Origin: HKCCE3408 sp038530555
GTDB lineage: Bacteria; Pseudomonadota; Alphaproteobacteria; Rhodobacterales; Rhodobacteraceae
DNA length: 64,000 nt
NCBI GenBank assembly: GCA_038530555.1
Contig: JBCBCN010000011.1
Coordinates: 14,566-78,565, forward strand
Direction: 5' to 3'
This document shows, in pieces, positions 52,249 to 61,570 of this stretch. Under the pieces are notes generated by a model. The model saw only the letters and a list, made by a program, of their open reading frames with translations. It was not told the DNA's origin and made no database searches. Made by a program: the position numbers and the translations under genes. Each line of letters starts with the position of its first letter. Within the stretch, counting starts at the first letter, position 1.

Positions 52249-53757
52249 CTAACGGGTGCCAGTATAGGTCGCCAACGTGGCTTGCGTTCCCTCGGCCCAA
52301 ATCATGCTGAGCCATTTGGCGAAGTGCTCCGAGAAGGCCTCGGCCTCAGTCAGATCGCCATAGATCGCTGCTTGGTCCAGCCAGGCCAGGGGCGCGTCGC
52401 GGGCCTGGAGGGCCGCTGTTTTTAGACTATCCCAATGCGGATCATTCGGCGCGATCTCGTCCCCGTCCTCACGCATGCCCGCGCACATCCGCGCCCAGAG
52501 CGCCTGGGTCAGGGCCAGACCCGACACCGGCGCCCCCGCCGCCAGGCGTTCCCGCAGCACGGGGAGCAGAAAGCCCGGATGCCGGGCGCTGCCGTCGAAG
52601 GCCACGCGCCGGGCCGTGTCGCGGATTTGCGGGTTGGCGAAGCGGCGCTTGATCAGCGCGAGATAGTCGAGCGGTGCCATCTCGGGAACGGGCTCGACCT
52701 GGGGCACAATCTCTTCGCGCTGGACCCGGTCGAAGAGCGCCGCGATACTGGCATGGGTGGCGCATTCCGCGATGGTCTCAAGGCCCAAAAGCTCCCCGGC
52801 ATTGGCCAAAACCTGATGCCCACCGTTGAGCATACGGATCTTCATCGCTTCATAGCGGTGCACATCGGCAGTCAGCGTCGCGCCGACCGCTTCCCAGGGC
52901 GGGCGACCGGCGGCAAAGCGGTCTTCGATCACCCATTGGCGAAAGGCTTCATGGGTGACGGGGGCGGCGTCTTCGATGCCGAAATCGCGGGCCAGGGCAA
53001 GCTCTGCCGCGCCGGTCGCGGGCACGATGCAATCGACCATAGAGTTCGGAAAGGCGCCTTCCGCCTCAAGCCAAGCGGCGAGGCCCGGATCGGCCAAGCG
53101 CGCGAGGCCCACCAGAACGCCCCTCAGGATATCGCCGTTGCCTTGAAGATTGTCACAGCTTTGCGCGGTGAAGGGCGGGTGCCCCGCCGCCCGGCGCAGC
53201 GTAAGCGCGGCGAGCATGGCGCCAAAGGCCGTGCGCGGCGCCTGAGGGTTGGCCCCGTCATGGCGGATGTCTGCATGCTCGGTATCGAGCGCGCCGGTCG
53301 CGGGATCGAGGAAATAACCGCCCTCGGTTACGGTCAGCGAAACGATCCGGATGCGCGGATCGGCCATAGCGGCGATAAGTGCGCCATGGGGTCCAGGCCC
53401 CTCGGGGTCAACGGGCAGGAAGTCCTGCATCGCGCCGATGATCTCGGCCGAGCGGCCTTCGGGATCGAGACAGATAAGCGTGCTCAAACAATCCTGCGTG
53501 AGCAGACGCTGGCGCATCTGGATGTCGGCGGGGCGCACGCCCGCGCCCAGAATGGCCCAGTCAAGCGCCTGGCCCTGTTGCATCAGCCGATGCAGATACC
53601 AGGCCTGATGGGCGCGGTGAAAGTTGCCCAGGCCGATATGCACGATGCCAGGACTGAGGGCCTCGGCCGGGTAGCTCGGCCGCAGGATGCCGGGGGCGAA
53701 GCCCGCCAGATTGGCCCGGCTGAGCGGCAGGGGAATATGCGTTCTCAGCTCATCCAA
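52249..53757 (-). CDS. mtlK: Mannitol 2-dehydrogenase family protein
   Basis: A 502-residue polyol dehydrogenase. The start of the core is GIVHIGLGNFHRAHQAWYLHRLM, then a cofactor region, SLTVTEGGYFLD, SCDNLQGNG (typical SCDN motif), KIRMLNGGHQVLANAG and DGSARHPGFLLPVLRE. It oxidises mannitol, and in R. sphaeroides also other polyols, with NAD. No ATG precedes the core; TTG at 53757 (reading MDELRTHIPLPLS), overlapping the smoS stop by 13 bases, is the best start, though not certain. It ends the smo operon. Confidence 0.88.
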   Translation of the reverse strand: MDELRTHIPLPLSRANLAGFAPGILRPSYPAEALSPGIVHIGLGNFHRAHQAWYLHRLMQQGQALDWAILGAGVRPADIQMRQRLLTQDCLSTLICLDPEGRSAEIIGAMQDFLPVDPEGPGPHGALIAAMADPRIRIVSLTVTEGGYFLDPATGALDTEHADIRHDGANPQAPRTAFGAMLAALTLRRAAGHPPFTAQSCDNLQGNGDILRGVLVGLARLADPGLAAWLEAEGAFPNSMVDCIVPATGAAELALARDFGIEDAAPVTHEAFRQWVIEDRFAAGRPPWEAVGATLTADVHRYEAMKIRMLNGGHQVLANAGELLGLETIAECATHASIAALFDRVQREEIVPQVEPVPEMAPLDYLALIKRRFANPQIRDTARRVAFDGSARHPGFLLPVLRERLAAGAPVSGLALTQALWARMCAGMREDGDEIAPNDPHWDSLKTAALQARDAPLAWLDQAAIYGDLTEAEAFSEHFAKWLSMIWAEGTQATLATYTGTR

Positions 53758-54512
53758 TTGCCGCCATCCACGTTGTAGCACTGCGCCACGATATACTCCG
53801 CCGCGTCGCTGGCCAAGAACACCGCCATGCCGGTCAGGTCCTCGGCCCGGCCCATCCGGCCGAAGGGCACGGCGGCGCCGACCTCGGCCTTTTTCTGGCC
53901 CGGGGCCTTGCCCTCGTATTTGGCAAAGAAGGCATCGACCCCGTCCCAGTGTTCGCCATCGACCACGCCGGGCGCGATGGCGTTCACGTTGATGCCGTGG
54001 GCGATCAGGTTCAGCCCCGCCGATTGCGTCAGCGAGATCACCGCGGCCTTGGAGGCGCAATAGACCGCGACCAAAGCCTCGCCCCTTCGGCCGGCCTGGC
54101 TTGCCATGTTGATGATCTTGCCGCGAATGCCCGCCGCGATCATGTGGCGCGCGACGGCCTGCATGGTGAAAAGCGTGCCTTGCACGTTGATGTCGAAGAC
54201 GCGGCTATAGTCCTCTGGCGTGATCTCTACGAGAGGCGCGGCGGTGAAAATGGCCGCGTTGTTGATCAGGATGTCGATTTGCCCCAATTCGGTGATGGCC
54301 TCGGCCACGCCCGCCTCGATGCTGTCCTGACGCGCGACATCCATCTCGATGGCCACGGCGCCGATCTCTCCGGCAGTGGCCTGTGCCGCCGCGAGGTTGA
54401 TATCGGCGATGGCTACGCGCGCCCCCTCGGCAATGTAGCTTTCCGCAAAGGTCCGCCCGATGCCCCGTGCCGCGCCGGTGATCAGCGCGGTTTTTCCCGC
54501 CAATCGGCTCAT
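53745..54512 (-). CDS. smoS: Sorbitol dehydrogenase, short-chain family
   Basis: A 255-residue short-chain dehydrogenase. The Rossmann motif is TGAARGIGRTFAE, with NNAAIF, active-site Ser in KIINMASQAGRRGEA and the YCASKAA triad; the ending VAQCYNVDGGNWMS is characteristic of SmoS. It oxidises sorbitol to fructose and galactitol to tagatose in R. sphaeroides. It lies between the transporter and mtlK; its start overlaps the smoK stop by four bases. Confidence 0.93.
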   Translation of the reverse strand: MSRLAGKTALITGAARGIGRTFAESYIAEGARVAIADINLAAAQATAGEIGAVAIEMDVARQDSIEAGVAEAITELGQIDILINNAAIFTAAPLVEITPEDYSRVFDINVQGTLFTMQAVARHMIAAGIRGKIINMASQAGRRGEALVAVYCASKAAVISLTQSAGLNLIAHGINVNAIAPGVVDGEHWDGVDAFFAKYEGKAPGQKKAEVGAAVPFGRMGRAEDLTGMAVFLASDAAEYIVAQCYNVDGGNWMS

Positions 54513-55513
54513 GTCTGGCGCAGGCCTTGGCCGTCAAAGCGGTGGATGCGGTCGGCTTGCGGGGTCAGAAACACAGTATCGCCGTAGGCCAGATCGACCT
54601 CACCGGGCGCGCGGACTGTGACAGGCTCGCCCTGGCCCTCGACATGGACGTGAAAAAACGTGTCCGAGCCCAGATGCTCCGACACGCCGACACTGCCGCG
54701 CCATAGCCCGTCGTCGCGCGAGGCGTCGATATGCTCGGGCCTTATGCCGATGGTTTGTGCGTCATGGCGCGCGGCCTCTTTTCCCGCGACCAAGTTCATC
54801 TTTGGCGAGCCGATAAAGCCCGCCACAAAAAGGTTGCGCGGCGACCGGTAAAGCTCCAACGGGCTGCCGACCTGTTCGATCACGCCCGCGCGCAGAACCA
54901 CGATCTTGTCGGCCATGGTCATCGCCTCGACCTGGTCGTGGGTGACATAGATCATCGTGGTGTCCAGGCGCTTGTGCAGCTCCGAGATTTCCAGGCGCAT
55001 GCCGACGCGCAGGGCGGCATCGAGGTTGGAGAGCGGCTCATCGAAAAGAAACGCGGCTGGTTCGCGCACGATGGCCCGCCCGATGGCCACGCGCTGACGC
55101 TGACCGCCCGAAAGCTGCCCCGGTCGCCGGTCAAGATAATCGGTGAGGTTCAGCACCTCTGCCGCAGCCTCAATCCTGCGGGTTTGCTCGGCCTGATCGA
55201 GACCCGCCATGCGCAATGGGAAGGCGATGTTCTTGCGCACGCTCATATGCGGGTAGAGGGCGTAGGATTGAAACACCATGGCCAGGCCGCGTTTCGCGGG
55301 CGGCACAAGGGTCGCGTCGGTGCCGTCGATCTCGATCACGCCGCCCGAGACATCCTCAAGCCCGGCGATCAAGCGCAGCAGCGTGGACTTGCCGCAGCCC
55401 GAAGGGCCGACGAAGACCACAAACTCCCCGTCCTCGATGGTCAGATCGAGGGGCGGGATTACCTCCACATCGCCGAAGCTTTTGCGGACCTGGTTGAGCA
55501 TTATGCGTCCCAT
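54509..55513 (-). CDS. smoK: Polyol ABC transporter ATP-binding protein
   Basis: A 334-residue ATPase of the MalK/UgpC class. Motifs: Walker A GPSGCGKST, Q-loop MVFQSYALYPHMSVRKNIAFPLR, signature LSGGQRQR, Walker B AFLFDEPLSNLDA. The C-terminal TOBE-like domain includes IGIRPEHIDAS. It energises sorbitol/mannitol uptake with SmoEFG. A four-base overlap links it to smoS. Confidence 0.92.
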   Translation of the reverse strand: MGRIMLNQVRKSFGDVEVIPPLDLTIEDGEFVVFVGPSGCGKSTLLRLIAGLEDVSGGVIEIDGTDATLVPPAKRGLAMVFQSYALYPHMSVRKNIAFPLRMAGLDQAEQTRRIEAAAEVLNLTDYLDRRPGQLSGGQRQRVAIGRAIVREPAAFLFDEPLSNLDAALRVGMRLEISELHKRLDTTMIYVTHDQVEAMTMADKIVVLRAGVIEQVGSPLELYRSPRNLFVAGFIGSPKMNLVAGKEAARHDAQTIGIRPEHIDASRDDGLWRGSVGVSEHLGSDTFFHVHVEGQGEPVTVRAPGEVDLAYGDTVFLTPQADRIHRFDGQGLRQT

Positions 55514-55528
55514 GGGTCGTTGTCCCCT

Positions 55529-56359
55529 TTACTTCACGGCGCCGAAGGTGAGCCCGCGCACGAGTTGTTTTTGACTGAACCAGCCTAGGATCAGGATCGG
55601 CGCGATGGCCATGGTCGAGGCTGCGCTGAGCTTGGCGAAGAAGAGGCCCTCGGGGCTGGAATAGCTGGCGATGAAGGCGGTGAGTGGCGCGGCATCCACG
55701 GCGGTGAGGTTGAGCGTCCAAAACGCCTCATTCCAGGCCAGGATGAAGTTCAAAAGAACCGTGGAGGCGATGCCCGGGATCGCCATGGGCGTTAGGATGA
55801 AGAGGATCTCTTCCTTTAGGCTCGCCCCGTCCATCCGCGCGGCCTCAAGGATCTCGCCTGGGATTTCGCGAAAGTAGGTGTAGAGCATCCAGACGATGAT
55901 CGGCAGGTTAATGAGCATCAGGATCACCACCAGGGCCAAGCGGTTGTCGAGCACGCCCAGCTGGATGCACAGCAGATAGATCGGGTAAAGCACGCCGACC
56001 GCGGGCAGCATCTTGGTCGACAGCATCCACAGCAGGATGTCCTTGGTCCGGCGCGAGGGCACAAAGGCCATCGACCAGGCCGCAGGCACGGCGATCAGGA
56101 TGCCCAGCAGGGTCGAGCCGCCCGCGATGATCAGCGAATTGCTGAGGAAACGCATATAGTCCGAGCGTTCTTGGACGACCGTGTAGTTTTCCAGCGTCCA
56201 GTCGAAGGCCAGAAAGATCGGCGGATTGGCGATGGCCTGGGCCTCGGTTTTGAACGAGGTCAGGACCGTCCAGAGGATCGGGAAAAAGATGATCAGGCCG
56301 ATCGTCCAGGCGAGGGCTGTGTTGAGCGCTTTGCGCTGCGGGGTGACGGAGCGGGCCAT
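55529..56359 (-). CDS. smoG: Polyol ABC transporter permease 2
   Basis: A 276-residue permease of the MalG class with about six membrane segments: IGLIIFFPILWTVLTSFKTEAQA at the N-terminus, and the EAA loop EAARMDGASLKEEILFILTPMAIPGI. It lies three bases downstream of smoF and pairs with it. A 15-base gap precedes smoK. Confidence 0.92.
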   Translation of the reverse strand: MARSVTPQRKALNTALAWTIGLIIFFPILWTVLTSFKTEAQAIANPPIFLAFDWTLENYTVVQERSDYMRFLSNSLIIAGGSTLLGILIAVPAAWSMAFVPSRRTKDILLWMLSTKMLPAVGVLYPIYLLCIQLGVLDNRLALVVILMLINLPIIVWMLYTYFREIPGEILEAARMDGASLKEEILFILTPMAIPGIASTVLLNFILAWNEAFWTLNLTAVDAAPLTAFIASYSSPEGLFFAKLSAASTMAIAPILILGWFSQKQLVRGLTFGAVK

Positions 56360-56362
56360 GGT

Positions 56363-57229
56363 TTACTTGTCCAAATTCTTGCCGACGATGCGCATCAGAA
56401 ACAGCGCAACGATATTGGCGAGGATGATTGCATAGACGCCGCCCGCACTGCCCAGGCCCACGTTTTGGCTTTCGAGGACGCGCTGATAAATGAGGTAGGT
56501 CAGCGTTCGGGTGCCGAAGGCGCCGCCGGTTGTCACGAAGATCTCGGCGAAGACCGCCAGCAGGAAAATTGTTTGGATCAGGATGACGATGGTGATGGCG
56601 CGGCTGAGATGGGGCAGGGTGATAAAGCCAAAGCGCGCGAGCGGTCCGGCGCCGTCCATCTCGGCCGCTTCGAGTTGCTCGCTGTCGAGCGATTGGATCG
56701 CGGTCAGCAGGATCAGCGTGGCAAACGGCAGCCATTGCCAGGACACGATCAGGATGATCGAGAACATCGGCGCATCGCTGAGCCAGACCACCGGATCGCC
56801 GCCGAACAAGCGCCATAGATGGGCGAACAGGCCGTTCACCGGATCCATGAACATGTTTTTCCAAACGAGCGCCGAGACGGTGGGCATCACGAAAAACGGC
56901 GCGATCACCAGGATGCGGACCACGCCCTGACCCCAGATCGGTTGATCGAGCAGCAGTGCGAGAAGTGTGCCGAGGATGATTGAAACGGCAAGCACACCGC
57001 CCACGATGATCAGGGTCGTGCTGACCGCGGGCCAGAACGAGTTTGACGAGACGAAGCGGCTGAAATTGTCCAGACCGACAAAGCCCAGATCGCCACCCCG
57101 AAGCGGCAGAAACTGCCGGGTCGAGAACCACAGCGTCATCGCCAGCGGCACGAGCATCCACACCAAGAGCAGGAAGACGGCGGGCGCCATCATCATGCGG
57201 GCGGCGGTTCTGGAATGCTGCGTGGCCAT
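56363..57229 (-). CDS. smoF: Polyol ABC transporter permease 1
   Basis: A 288-residue permease of the MalF class: MMAPAVFLLLVWMLVPLAMTLWFS at the N-terminus, and the EAA loop AAEMDGAGPLARFGFITLPHLS. The ATG at 57229 (MATQHSR) follows GAGGATATC; the open frame to 57337 is not supported. It is separated from smoE by 129 bases that contain a small hairpin. Confidence 0.91.
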   Translation of the reverse strand: MATQHSRTAARMMMAPAVFLLLVWMLVPLAMTLWFSTRQFLPLRGGDLGFVGLDNFSRFVSSNSFWPAVSTTLIIVGGVLAVSIILGTLLALLLDQPIWGQGVVRILVIAPFFVMPTVSALVWKNMFMDPVNGLFAHLWRLFGGDPVVWLSDAPMFSIILIVSWQWLPFATLILLTAIQSLDSEQLEAAEMDGAGPLARFGFITLPHLSRAITIVILIQTIFLLAVFAEIFVTTGGAFGTRTLTYLIYQRVLESQNVGLGSAGGVYAIILANIVALFLMRIVGKNLDK

Positions 57230-57358
57230 GGGCGATATCCTCCTCGGACGGGCCATGGTGGCCCTGCGGATGCGCCTAAGGCATCCAGGATGAGGTGTTG
57301 TGGCGGAGGGGGAAGGCGACGCGGGGCCGCCCTCCATTTGGCTTGGAAAGCGTGCGGC
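57230..57358. other. smoE-smoF intercistronic region with hairpin
   Basis: This 129-base gap has a small hairpin at 57268-57286 (GGATGC, seven-base loop, GCATCC). Such hairpins after the binding-protein gene often set its higher expression. I see no gene. Confidence 0.45.
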
Positions 57359-58669
57359 TTAGTAGCCGGCCGCGTCCATCGCTTCGCTTACGATCGCCTG
57401 GGCATTGGCCAGCGCGTCTTCAACGCTCTGCTGGCCCGCATAGGCGTTCGAGAACTCCTGGCTCACTTCGGTCCAGAACCCTGCCCATTCCGGGATCGCC
57501 ATGAACTGCACGCCGGTATAGGGCACAGGCTCCACGGTCGGGCTGTTCGGGTCTGCCGACAGGATCGAATCGAGCGTCATCTGCGCGAACGGCACTTCGG
57601 CATAATTCGCGTTCTCGTAGAGCGAGGTGCGCGCACCCGGCGGAACATTGGCCCAGCCTTCGTTCTCGGCGACAAGCTCGATATAGCTGGCCGAGGTGGA
57701 CCATTCGATAAAGGCAAGCGCCTCATCGGTCTGCTGCGTGCCCGCCGGAATGGCCAGCGCCCAGGCCCAGAGCCAGTTCGACCGCACACCCAGACCGTTA
57801 TCGGGCGCCAACGCGAAACCGACCTGATCCGCGACGGTCGAGTCGTTCGGGTTGGTCACGAAGGAAGCCGCCACAGTGGCGTCGATCCACATGCCGCAGA
57901 GGCCCTGCTGGAACAGCGACAGGTTTTCGTTAAAGCCGTTGGTGGCAAAGCCCGCCGGGCCGGATTCCTGCATCATGTCGTTGAAGAAGTTGAGCGTCGC
58001 GGCCCATTCCTCGCTGTCCATCTGCGCTTGCCAGTTCTCGTCCACGACGCGGGCGCCGAAGGAATTGGCCATCGCGGTGATGAAGGCACCGCCTTCGCCC
58101 CAGCCCGGCTTGCCGCGCAGGCAGATGCCGTTCACGTCATTATCGCGGTCCGTCATCGCCGCCGCGGCTTCGCGGATGAACTCCCAGGTGGGCGCATCGG
58201 GCATTTCGAGCCCGGCCGCTTCCATCAGGTCGGTCCGGTACATGATCATCGAGCTTTCGCCGTAGAACGGTGCCGCGAAAAGTGTGCCGTCATTGCTGAG
58301 GCCGGCGCGCATGGCGGGCAGAATGTCATCGACATTGTACTCAGCCGACAGATTGTCGAGCGGCACGAGCCAGCCATTGGCCCCCCAAGTCGGCGCCTCG
58401 TACATGCCGATCGTCATGATGTCGAATTGACCGCCATTGGTGGTGATGTCGGTGGTCACACGTTGACGCAGGACGTTCTCTTCCAGCGTCACCCACTCGA
58501 CGGCGATGCCGGTCTCTTCGGTGAACTGATCGGTGTAGCCCTGCATGCGGATCATGTCGCCGTTATTGACGGTGGCGATGGTGATCGTTGCGGAATGGCC
58601 GTCGGCGAGGGCCGCGCCCGCGCAAAGTGTCAAAGCCGTCGTGGCTCCGAAAACGGATTTCATGGACAT
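57359..58669 (-). CDS. smoE: Polyol-binding periplasmic protein
   Basis: A 436-residue binding protein of family 1 (sugar/polyol). A signal peptide (SMKSVFGATTALTLCAGAALADG) precedes a mature domain with TIATVNNGDMIRMQ, GIAVEWVTLEENVLRQRV and GMYEAPTWGANGWLVPLDNL. This matches SmoE-type polyol-binding proteins. It is the first structural gene after the LacI gene and has a strong GGGAGGAT ribosome site. It probably binds sorbitol and mannitol. Confidence 0.92.
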   Translation of the reverse strand: MSMKSVFGATTALTLCAGAALADGHSATITIATVNNGDMIRMQGYTDQFTEETGIAVEWVTLEENVLRQRVTTDITTNGGQFDIMTIGMYEAPTWGANGWLVPLDNLSAEYNVDDILPAMRAGLSNDGTLFAAPFYGESSMIMYRTDLMEAAGLEMPDAPTWEFIREAAAAMTDRDNDVNGICLRGKPGWGEGGAFITAMANSFGARVVDENWQAQMDSEEWAATLNFFNDMMQESGPAGFATNGFNENLSLFQQGLCGMWIDATVAASFVTNPNDSTVADQVGFALAPDNGLGVRSNWLWAWALAIPAGTQQTDEALAFIEWSTSASYIELVAENEGWANVPPGARTSLYENANYAEVPFAQMTLDSILSADPNSPTVEPVPYTGVQFMAIPEWAGFWTEVSQEFSNAYAGQQSVEDALANAQAIVSEAMDAAGY

Positions 58670-58736
58670 CCGTATCCTCCCTGATTGGATGTTGCCCGAT
58701 GAACGTGAAGAAGAACGCAGCGCGCGTCAACAAAAA

Positions 58737-58752
58737 TTTTACGCGCGCAAAA
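58737..58752. promoter_or_regulatory. Candidate LacI-type operator before smoE
   Basis: TTTTACGCGCGCAAAA is symmetrical apart from two positions (TTTTnCGCGCGnAAAA), with the central CpG typical of LacI-family sites. It lies about 70 bases before smoE and adjoins a TTGACG that could be the -35 element. A related TTTGCGCGCGT occurs upstream of the lacI-type gene. Confidence 0.55.
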
Positions 58753-58774
58753 ATACGAAGGGAGGTTTTCGGCG

Positions 58775-59806
58775 TTAGGCCGAGGCCCGGACCACCAAAT
58801 TGGCCGGAAAGAGCGTCTCGCGGCGCGTGGGCATCTGCCCACCGGTCTCAATAAGCTTGAGGAGCGTCTCAACGGCATAGCCCGCGACCGACGTGTAATC
58901 ATGTGCTGCTGTGGTGAGCGCCGGACAGGTGAAGCGCGAGAAGGGATGATCGTCGTGGGAGGCCACGCGCAGCGCCGATCCAGGCCCGCGCCCGACGCGC
59001 AATCCGCGCTCATAGCAGGCCGCAAGAACGCCGATGGCAAGCCGGTCATTGGAGCAAAGCACCGTGCTTGTGGTGAAATCGCCCGAGCTTAACGCGGCAT
59101 GCGCGCCCTGCCTTCCGATCTCCTCAAACGCCCAGCCGTCGCCTTCGATGCTGACCACATGGGGCGCGGCGCCGTGGCGTTCCATCGCGGCGATATAGGC
59201 GTGACGACGCTTATTTGCGTTGGGATTTGCCGGTCTGCGCATCTCGAAAAAGCACGGCGGCTCCCCACTTCGGCAGAGGTAATCGACAGTCTGGTCAACA
59301 AAACTGGCATTGTCCGAGCCCACGAAAGCCGCGCCCATCCCGTCCAGGTTGCTGTCGAAGAGGACGGTCGGCACGTCGCGGCAGAAGCGCTCGATCGCGC
59401 CGAGATCCGAGGCCCGCCCGAGCGGCGCCAGCAACACGCCCGCCGGTTTCAACGCGCGCAAACTGTCGAGGTTTTCGCTCTCTTGTTCGCGTCCGCCGTG
59501 GGAGTTCATGATGAACGGACGAAAGCCCGCCTCATAGCACAGCGCCTCGATCTTGCGGGCAATCTCAGCGAAAAAGGGATCCGCCAGAAACGGCACGACG
59601 ATGCCGACATTCTTGGTTAACCGGCGGTTTTGATTGATGGCGAAGATGTTCGGGCGATAGTCAAAGCGCTCCAACGCCTCTTCGATTTTGCGCCGTGTCG
59701 TGGCGCGCACACTCTCTGGATCATTGAAGTATTTCGATACAGTTGGCCGAGAAAGGCCGCTTAATGCGGCAAACTCTTCCATATTTCGAACTTTATGCTG
59801 TGTCAC
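58775..59806 (-). CDS. LacI family transcriptional regulator
   Basis: A 343-residue LacI-type regulator with the N-terminal HTH NMEEFAALSGLSRPTVSKYFNDPESV and hinge ALERFDYRPN, then a periplasmic-binding-protein-like effector domain (NVGIVVPFLADPFFAEIARKIE). It lies directly upstream of smoE on the same strand and so is the likely local polyol regulator, perhaps as a repressor relieved by sorbitol or mannitol. Confidence 0.9.
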   Translation of the reverse strand: MTQHKVRNMEEFAALSGLSRPTVSKYFNDPESVRATTRRKIEEALERFDYRPNIFAINQNRRLTKNVGIVVPFLADPFFAEIARKIEALCYEAGFRPFIMNSHGGREQESENLDSLRALKPAGVLLAPLGRASDLGAIERFCRDVPTVLFDSNLDGMGAAFVGSDNASFVDQTVDYLCRSGEPPCFFEMRRPANPNANKRRHAYIAAMERHGAAPHVVSIEGDGWAFEEIGRQGAHAALSSGDFTTSTVLCSNDRLAIGVLAACYERGLRVGRGPGSALRVASHDDHPFSRFTCPALTTAAHDYTSVAGYAVETLLKLIETGGQMPTRRETLFPANLVVRASA

Positions 59807-59889
59807 AGGCCTTTTCCTCTCCGCCCTGCATGCCAGGACGGCTTAGCCCTAAGCAAAGGCAATTCGCGCCTCTATGGCAAGGAAATTAA

Positions 59890-59900
59890 TTTGCGCGCGT
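59890..59900. promoter_or_regulatory. Shared TTTGCGCGCGT motif upstream of the lacI-type gene
   Basis: This 11-base string recurs, in the opposite orientation, inside the candidate operator before smoE. It lies 84 bases before the regulator start and could serve autoregulation. Confidence 0.4.
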
Positions 59901-60070
59901 CCATTTTGCAGGACGGATTTCCGCTGAGAGCGCACTGGCGATGCGGTGATGAAAGATTGGGCAGCCTCGCGCCAATTGCTCCTCACGGGATTGGCTTGCG
60001 CGGGCTTTGCTTGGCAGGAGAGCTTCCGTAAGCGTAACCTTCACTTGGGACAACACCGGAGGACAAACCC

Positions 60071-60484
60071 ATGAGCAACGCACCAACGGCGCGCGCCTTC
60101 TTTGAGGCCTGCGAAACCGGCAAAGGCTGGGCAGCCTGCGCGGAGTATTGCCATCCAGATGCGGGGTTTGCCTGCCAGGCCGACGCGCTGGCCGATACGA
60201 CCACGCTCTCGGCCTATTGCGATTGGATGCAAGGCCTGCTGACCCCGGTGCCAGACGGCCATTACGTGATGACCGGCTTTGCCGAAGACGCTGAGCGTCA
60301 GACCGTGATCGCCACGGCCGTTTTCGAAGGTACGCAAACCGGCCCGGGCGGCCCGGTGGAACCGACAGGCAAGGCGGTGGCCTCGGACTATGCTTATGTG
60401 ATGGTCTTCGAGGCGGGCAAGGTGCGCCATATGACCAAGATCTGGAACGACACGCTGGCGCTGCGGGCGCTGGGTTGGGCCTAG
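60071..60484 (+). CDS. NTF2/SnoaL-like small protein
   Basis: A 137-residue single-domain protein of the NTF2/SnoaL cone fold: ARAFFEACETGKGWAACAEYCHPDAGF at the N-terminus, and the C-terminal strand pair VMVFEAGKVRHMTKIWND. Such proteins include ketosteroid isomerase-like enzymes and polyketide cyclases, but the group is functionally broad. ATG 60071 follows GGAGGACAAACCC. It is divergent from the LacI-type gene and its function is unknown. Confidence 0.82.
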   Translation: MSNAPTARAFFEACETGKGWAACAEYCHPDAGFACQADALADTTTLSAYCDWMQGLLTPVPDGHYVMTGFAEDAERQTVIATAVFEGTQTGPGGPVEPTGKAVASDYAYVMVFEAGKVRHMTKIWNDTLALRALGWA

Positions 60485-60571
60485 GCGCAGCTCCGCCGTC
60501 TCGGCCTAGCCTTCATGTTTCATTGCCGGCGTCGGGTATCCGTCGCTCTGTCACGGCCTCGAACCCCGAAG

Positions 60572-60610
60572 CTTGACCCCCCAAAACCTTGACCCCCCGA
60601 ACCTTGACCT
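60572..60610 (+). repeat. TTGACC-containing short repeats
   Basis: Three close units spaced 15 to 16 bases, each with CTTGACC, two of them with a C6 run. They lie in the gap after the NTF2-like gene; no function is clear. Confidence 0.55.
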
Positions 60611-60691
60611 TTGTTCCAGGCTCGGCGCTAACTGAACCTCGAGCGTCGGGAGAGCGCCCGTGAAAGCGTTCGTGGGGAGCGGTGAGGTTGC

Positions 60692-61570
60692 ATGGATATC
60701 CTGGTTCAGGTCGTTTTACCGATCTCGCTAGCCGTGATCATGTTCAGCCTCGGCCTTGGCCTGCAGCTGGCTGATTTCACCCGGGTTCTGACGCGCAAGA
60801 AGGCCTTTCTGGCTGGAGCGCTCTGCCAAGTTGTTCTGCTTCCGATCACCGCCTTTTGCCTGGCGCTGGCCTTTGGTCTGACGGGGGAGCTTGCGGCGGG
60901 CGTGATGCTTTTGAGCTTTTGTCCGAGTGGCACCACGTCGAATGTACTTACCCGCCTTGCGCGCGGCGATGTGGCCCTTTCGGTGTCGCTGACGGCGCTG
61001 ATCTCGCTGTTGTCCTTCGTCACGATCCCGGTCCTTGCGGGCCTGTCCGTGCGCTATTTCATGGGCGAGGCGGCGCCGGAGTTTTCGGTCTTCGCCCTCG
61101 CGCTGGTGATGTTTGCCCTGGTCGTGGTGCCTGTGCTTCTGGGCCTTGGCCTGCGCTCTTTGGCGCAGGGACTTGTGGCGCGGATCGAGGGCCTGATGAT
61201 GCGGCTGTCCATGGCGCTTTTCGCAATCATCGTGGTCGCTGCGATCGCCAGCAACTGGGCGCTTTTTGTCGAAAACCTCGCCCGGCTCGGCCCGGCCACG
61301 GCCTCGCTCGTGGTGATCACGCTGGGTCTTGGGCTTTTGGTCGGCACGCTTCTCAGGCTCGATGCGGCGGAGCGGGCGACAATCACCATCGAGGCCGGGA
61401 TCCAGAACTCGACGCTGGCGATTTCCACCGCGCCGCTGATCGTTGGCCTCGGTGTCGGCTTGCCGGAAATGGCGCTGCCCGCAGCGATCCACGGCGTTTT
61501 GATGTACACCTTTGCCTTGCCGCTTGTGGCGCTTTTGCGCAGCCGGGCGGGGCGCGTAGCCCATGGCTGA
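60692..61570 (+). CDS. Bile acid:sodium symporter (BASS) family transporter
   Basis: A 292-residue membrane protein with about nine or ten hydrophobic segments. Typical stretches are VIMFSLGLGLQLADF, LLSFCPSGTTSNVLTRLARGDVALSVSLTA and the late TIEAGIQNSTLAISTAPLIVGLG, the crossover helix region of BASS/ASBT proteins. It probably takes up an organic anion with sodium. Its last eight bases overlap the FAD dehydrogenase start, so import and oxidation are coupled. Confidence 0.9.
   Translation: MDILVQVVLPISLAVIMFSLGLGLQLADFTRVLTRKKAFLAGALCQVVLLPITAFCLALAFGLTGELAAGVMLLSFCPSGTTSNVLTRLARGDVALSVSLTALISLLSFVTIPVLAGLSVRYFMGEAAPEFSVFALALVMFALVVVPVLLGLGLRSLAQGLVARIEGLMMRLSMALFAIIVVAAIASNWALFVENLARLGPATASLVVITLGLGLLVGTLLRLDAAERATITIEAGIQNSTLAISTAPLIVGLGVGLPEMALPAAIHGVLMYTFALPLVALLRSRAGRVAHG

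Noticed and set aside
52435..53778. 447-residue open frame on the plus strand
   Set aside because: Antisense to mtlK; no domain or ribosome site.
57215..58684. 489-residue open frame on the plus strand
   Set aside because: Antisense to smoE; His/Arg-rich with no recognisable motif.
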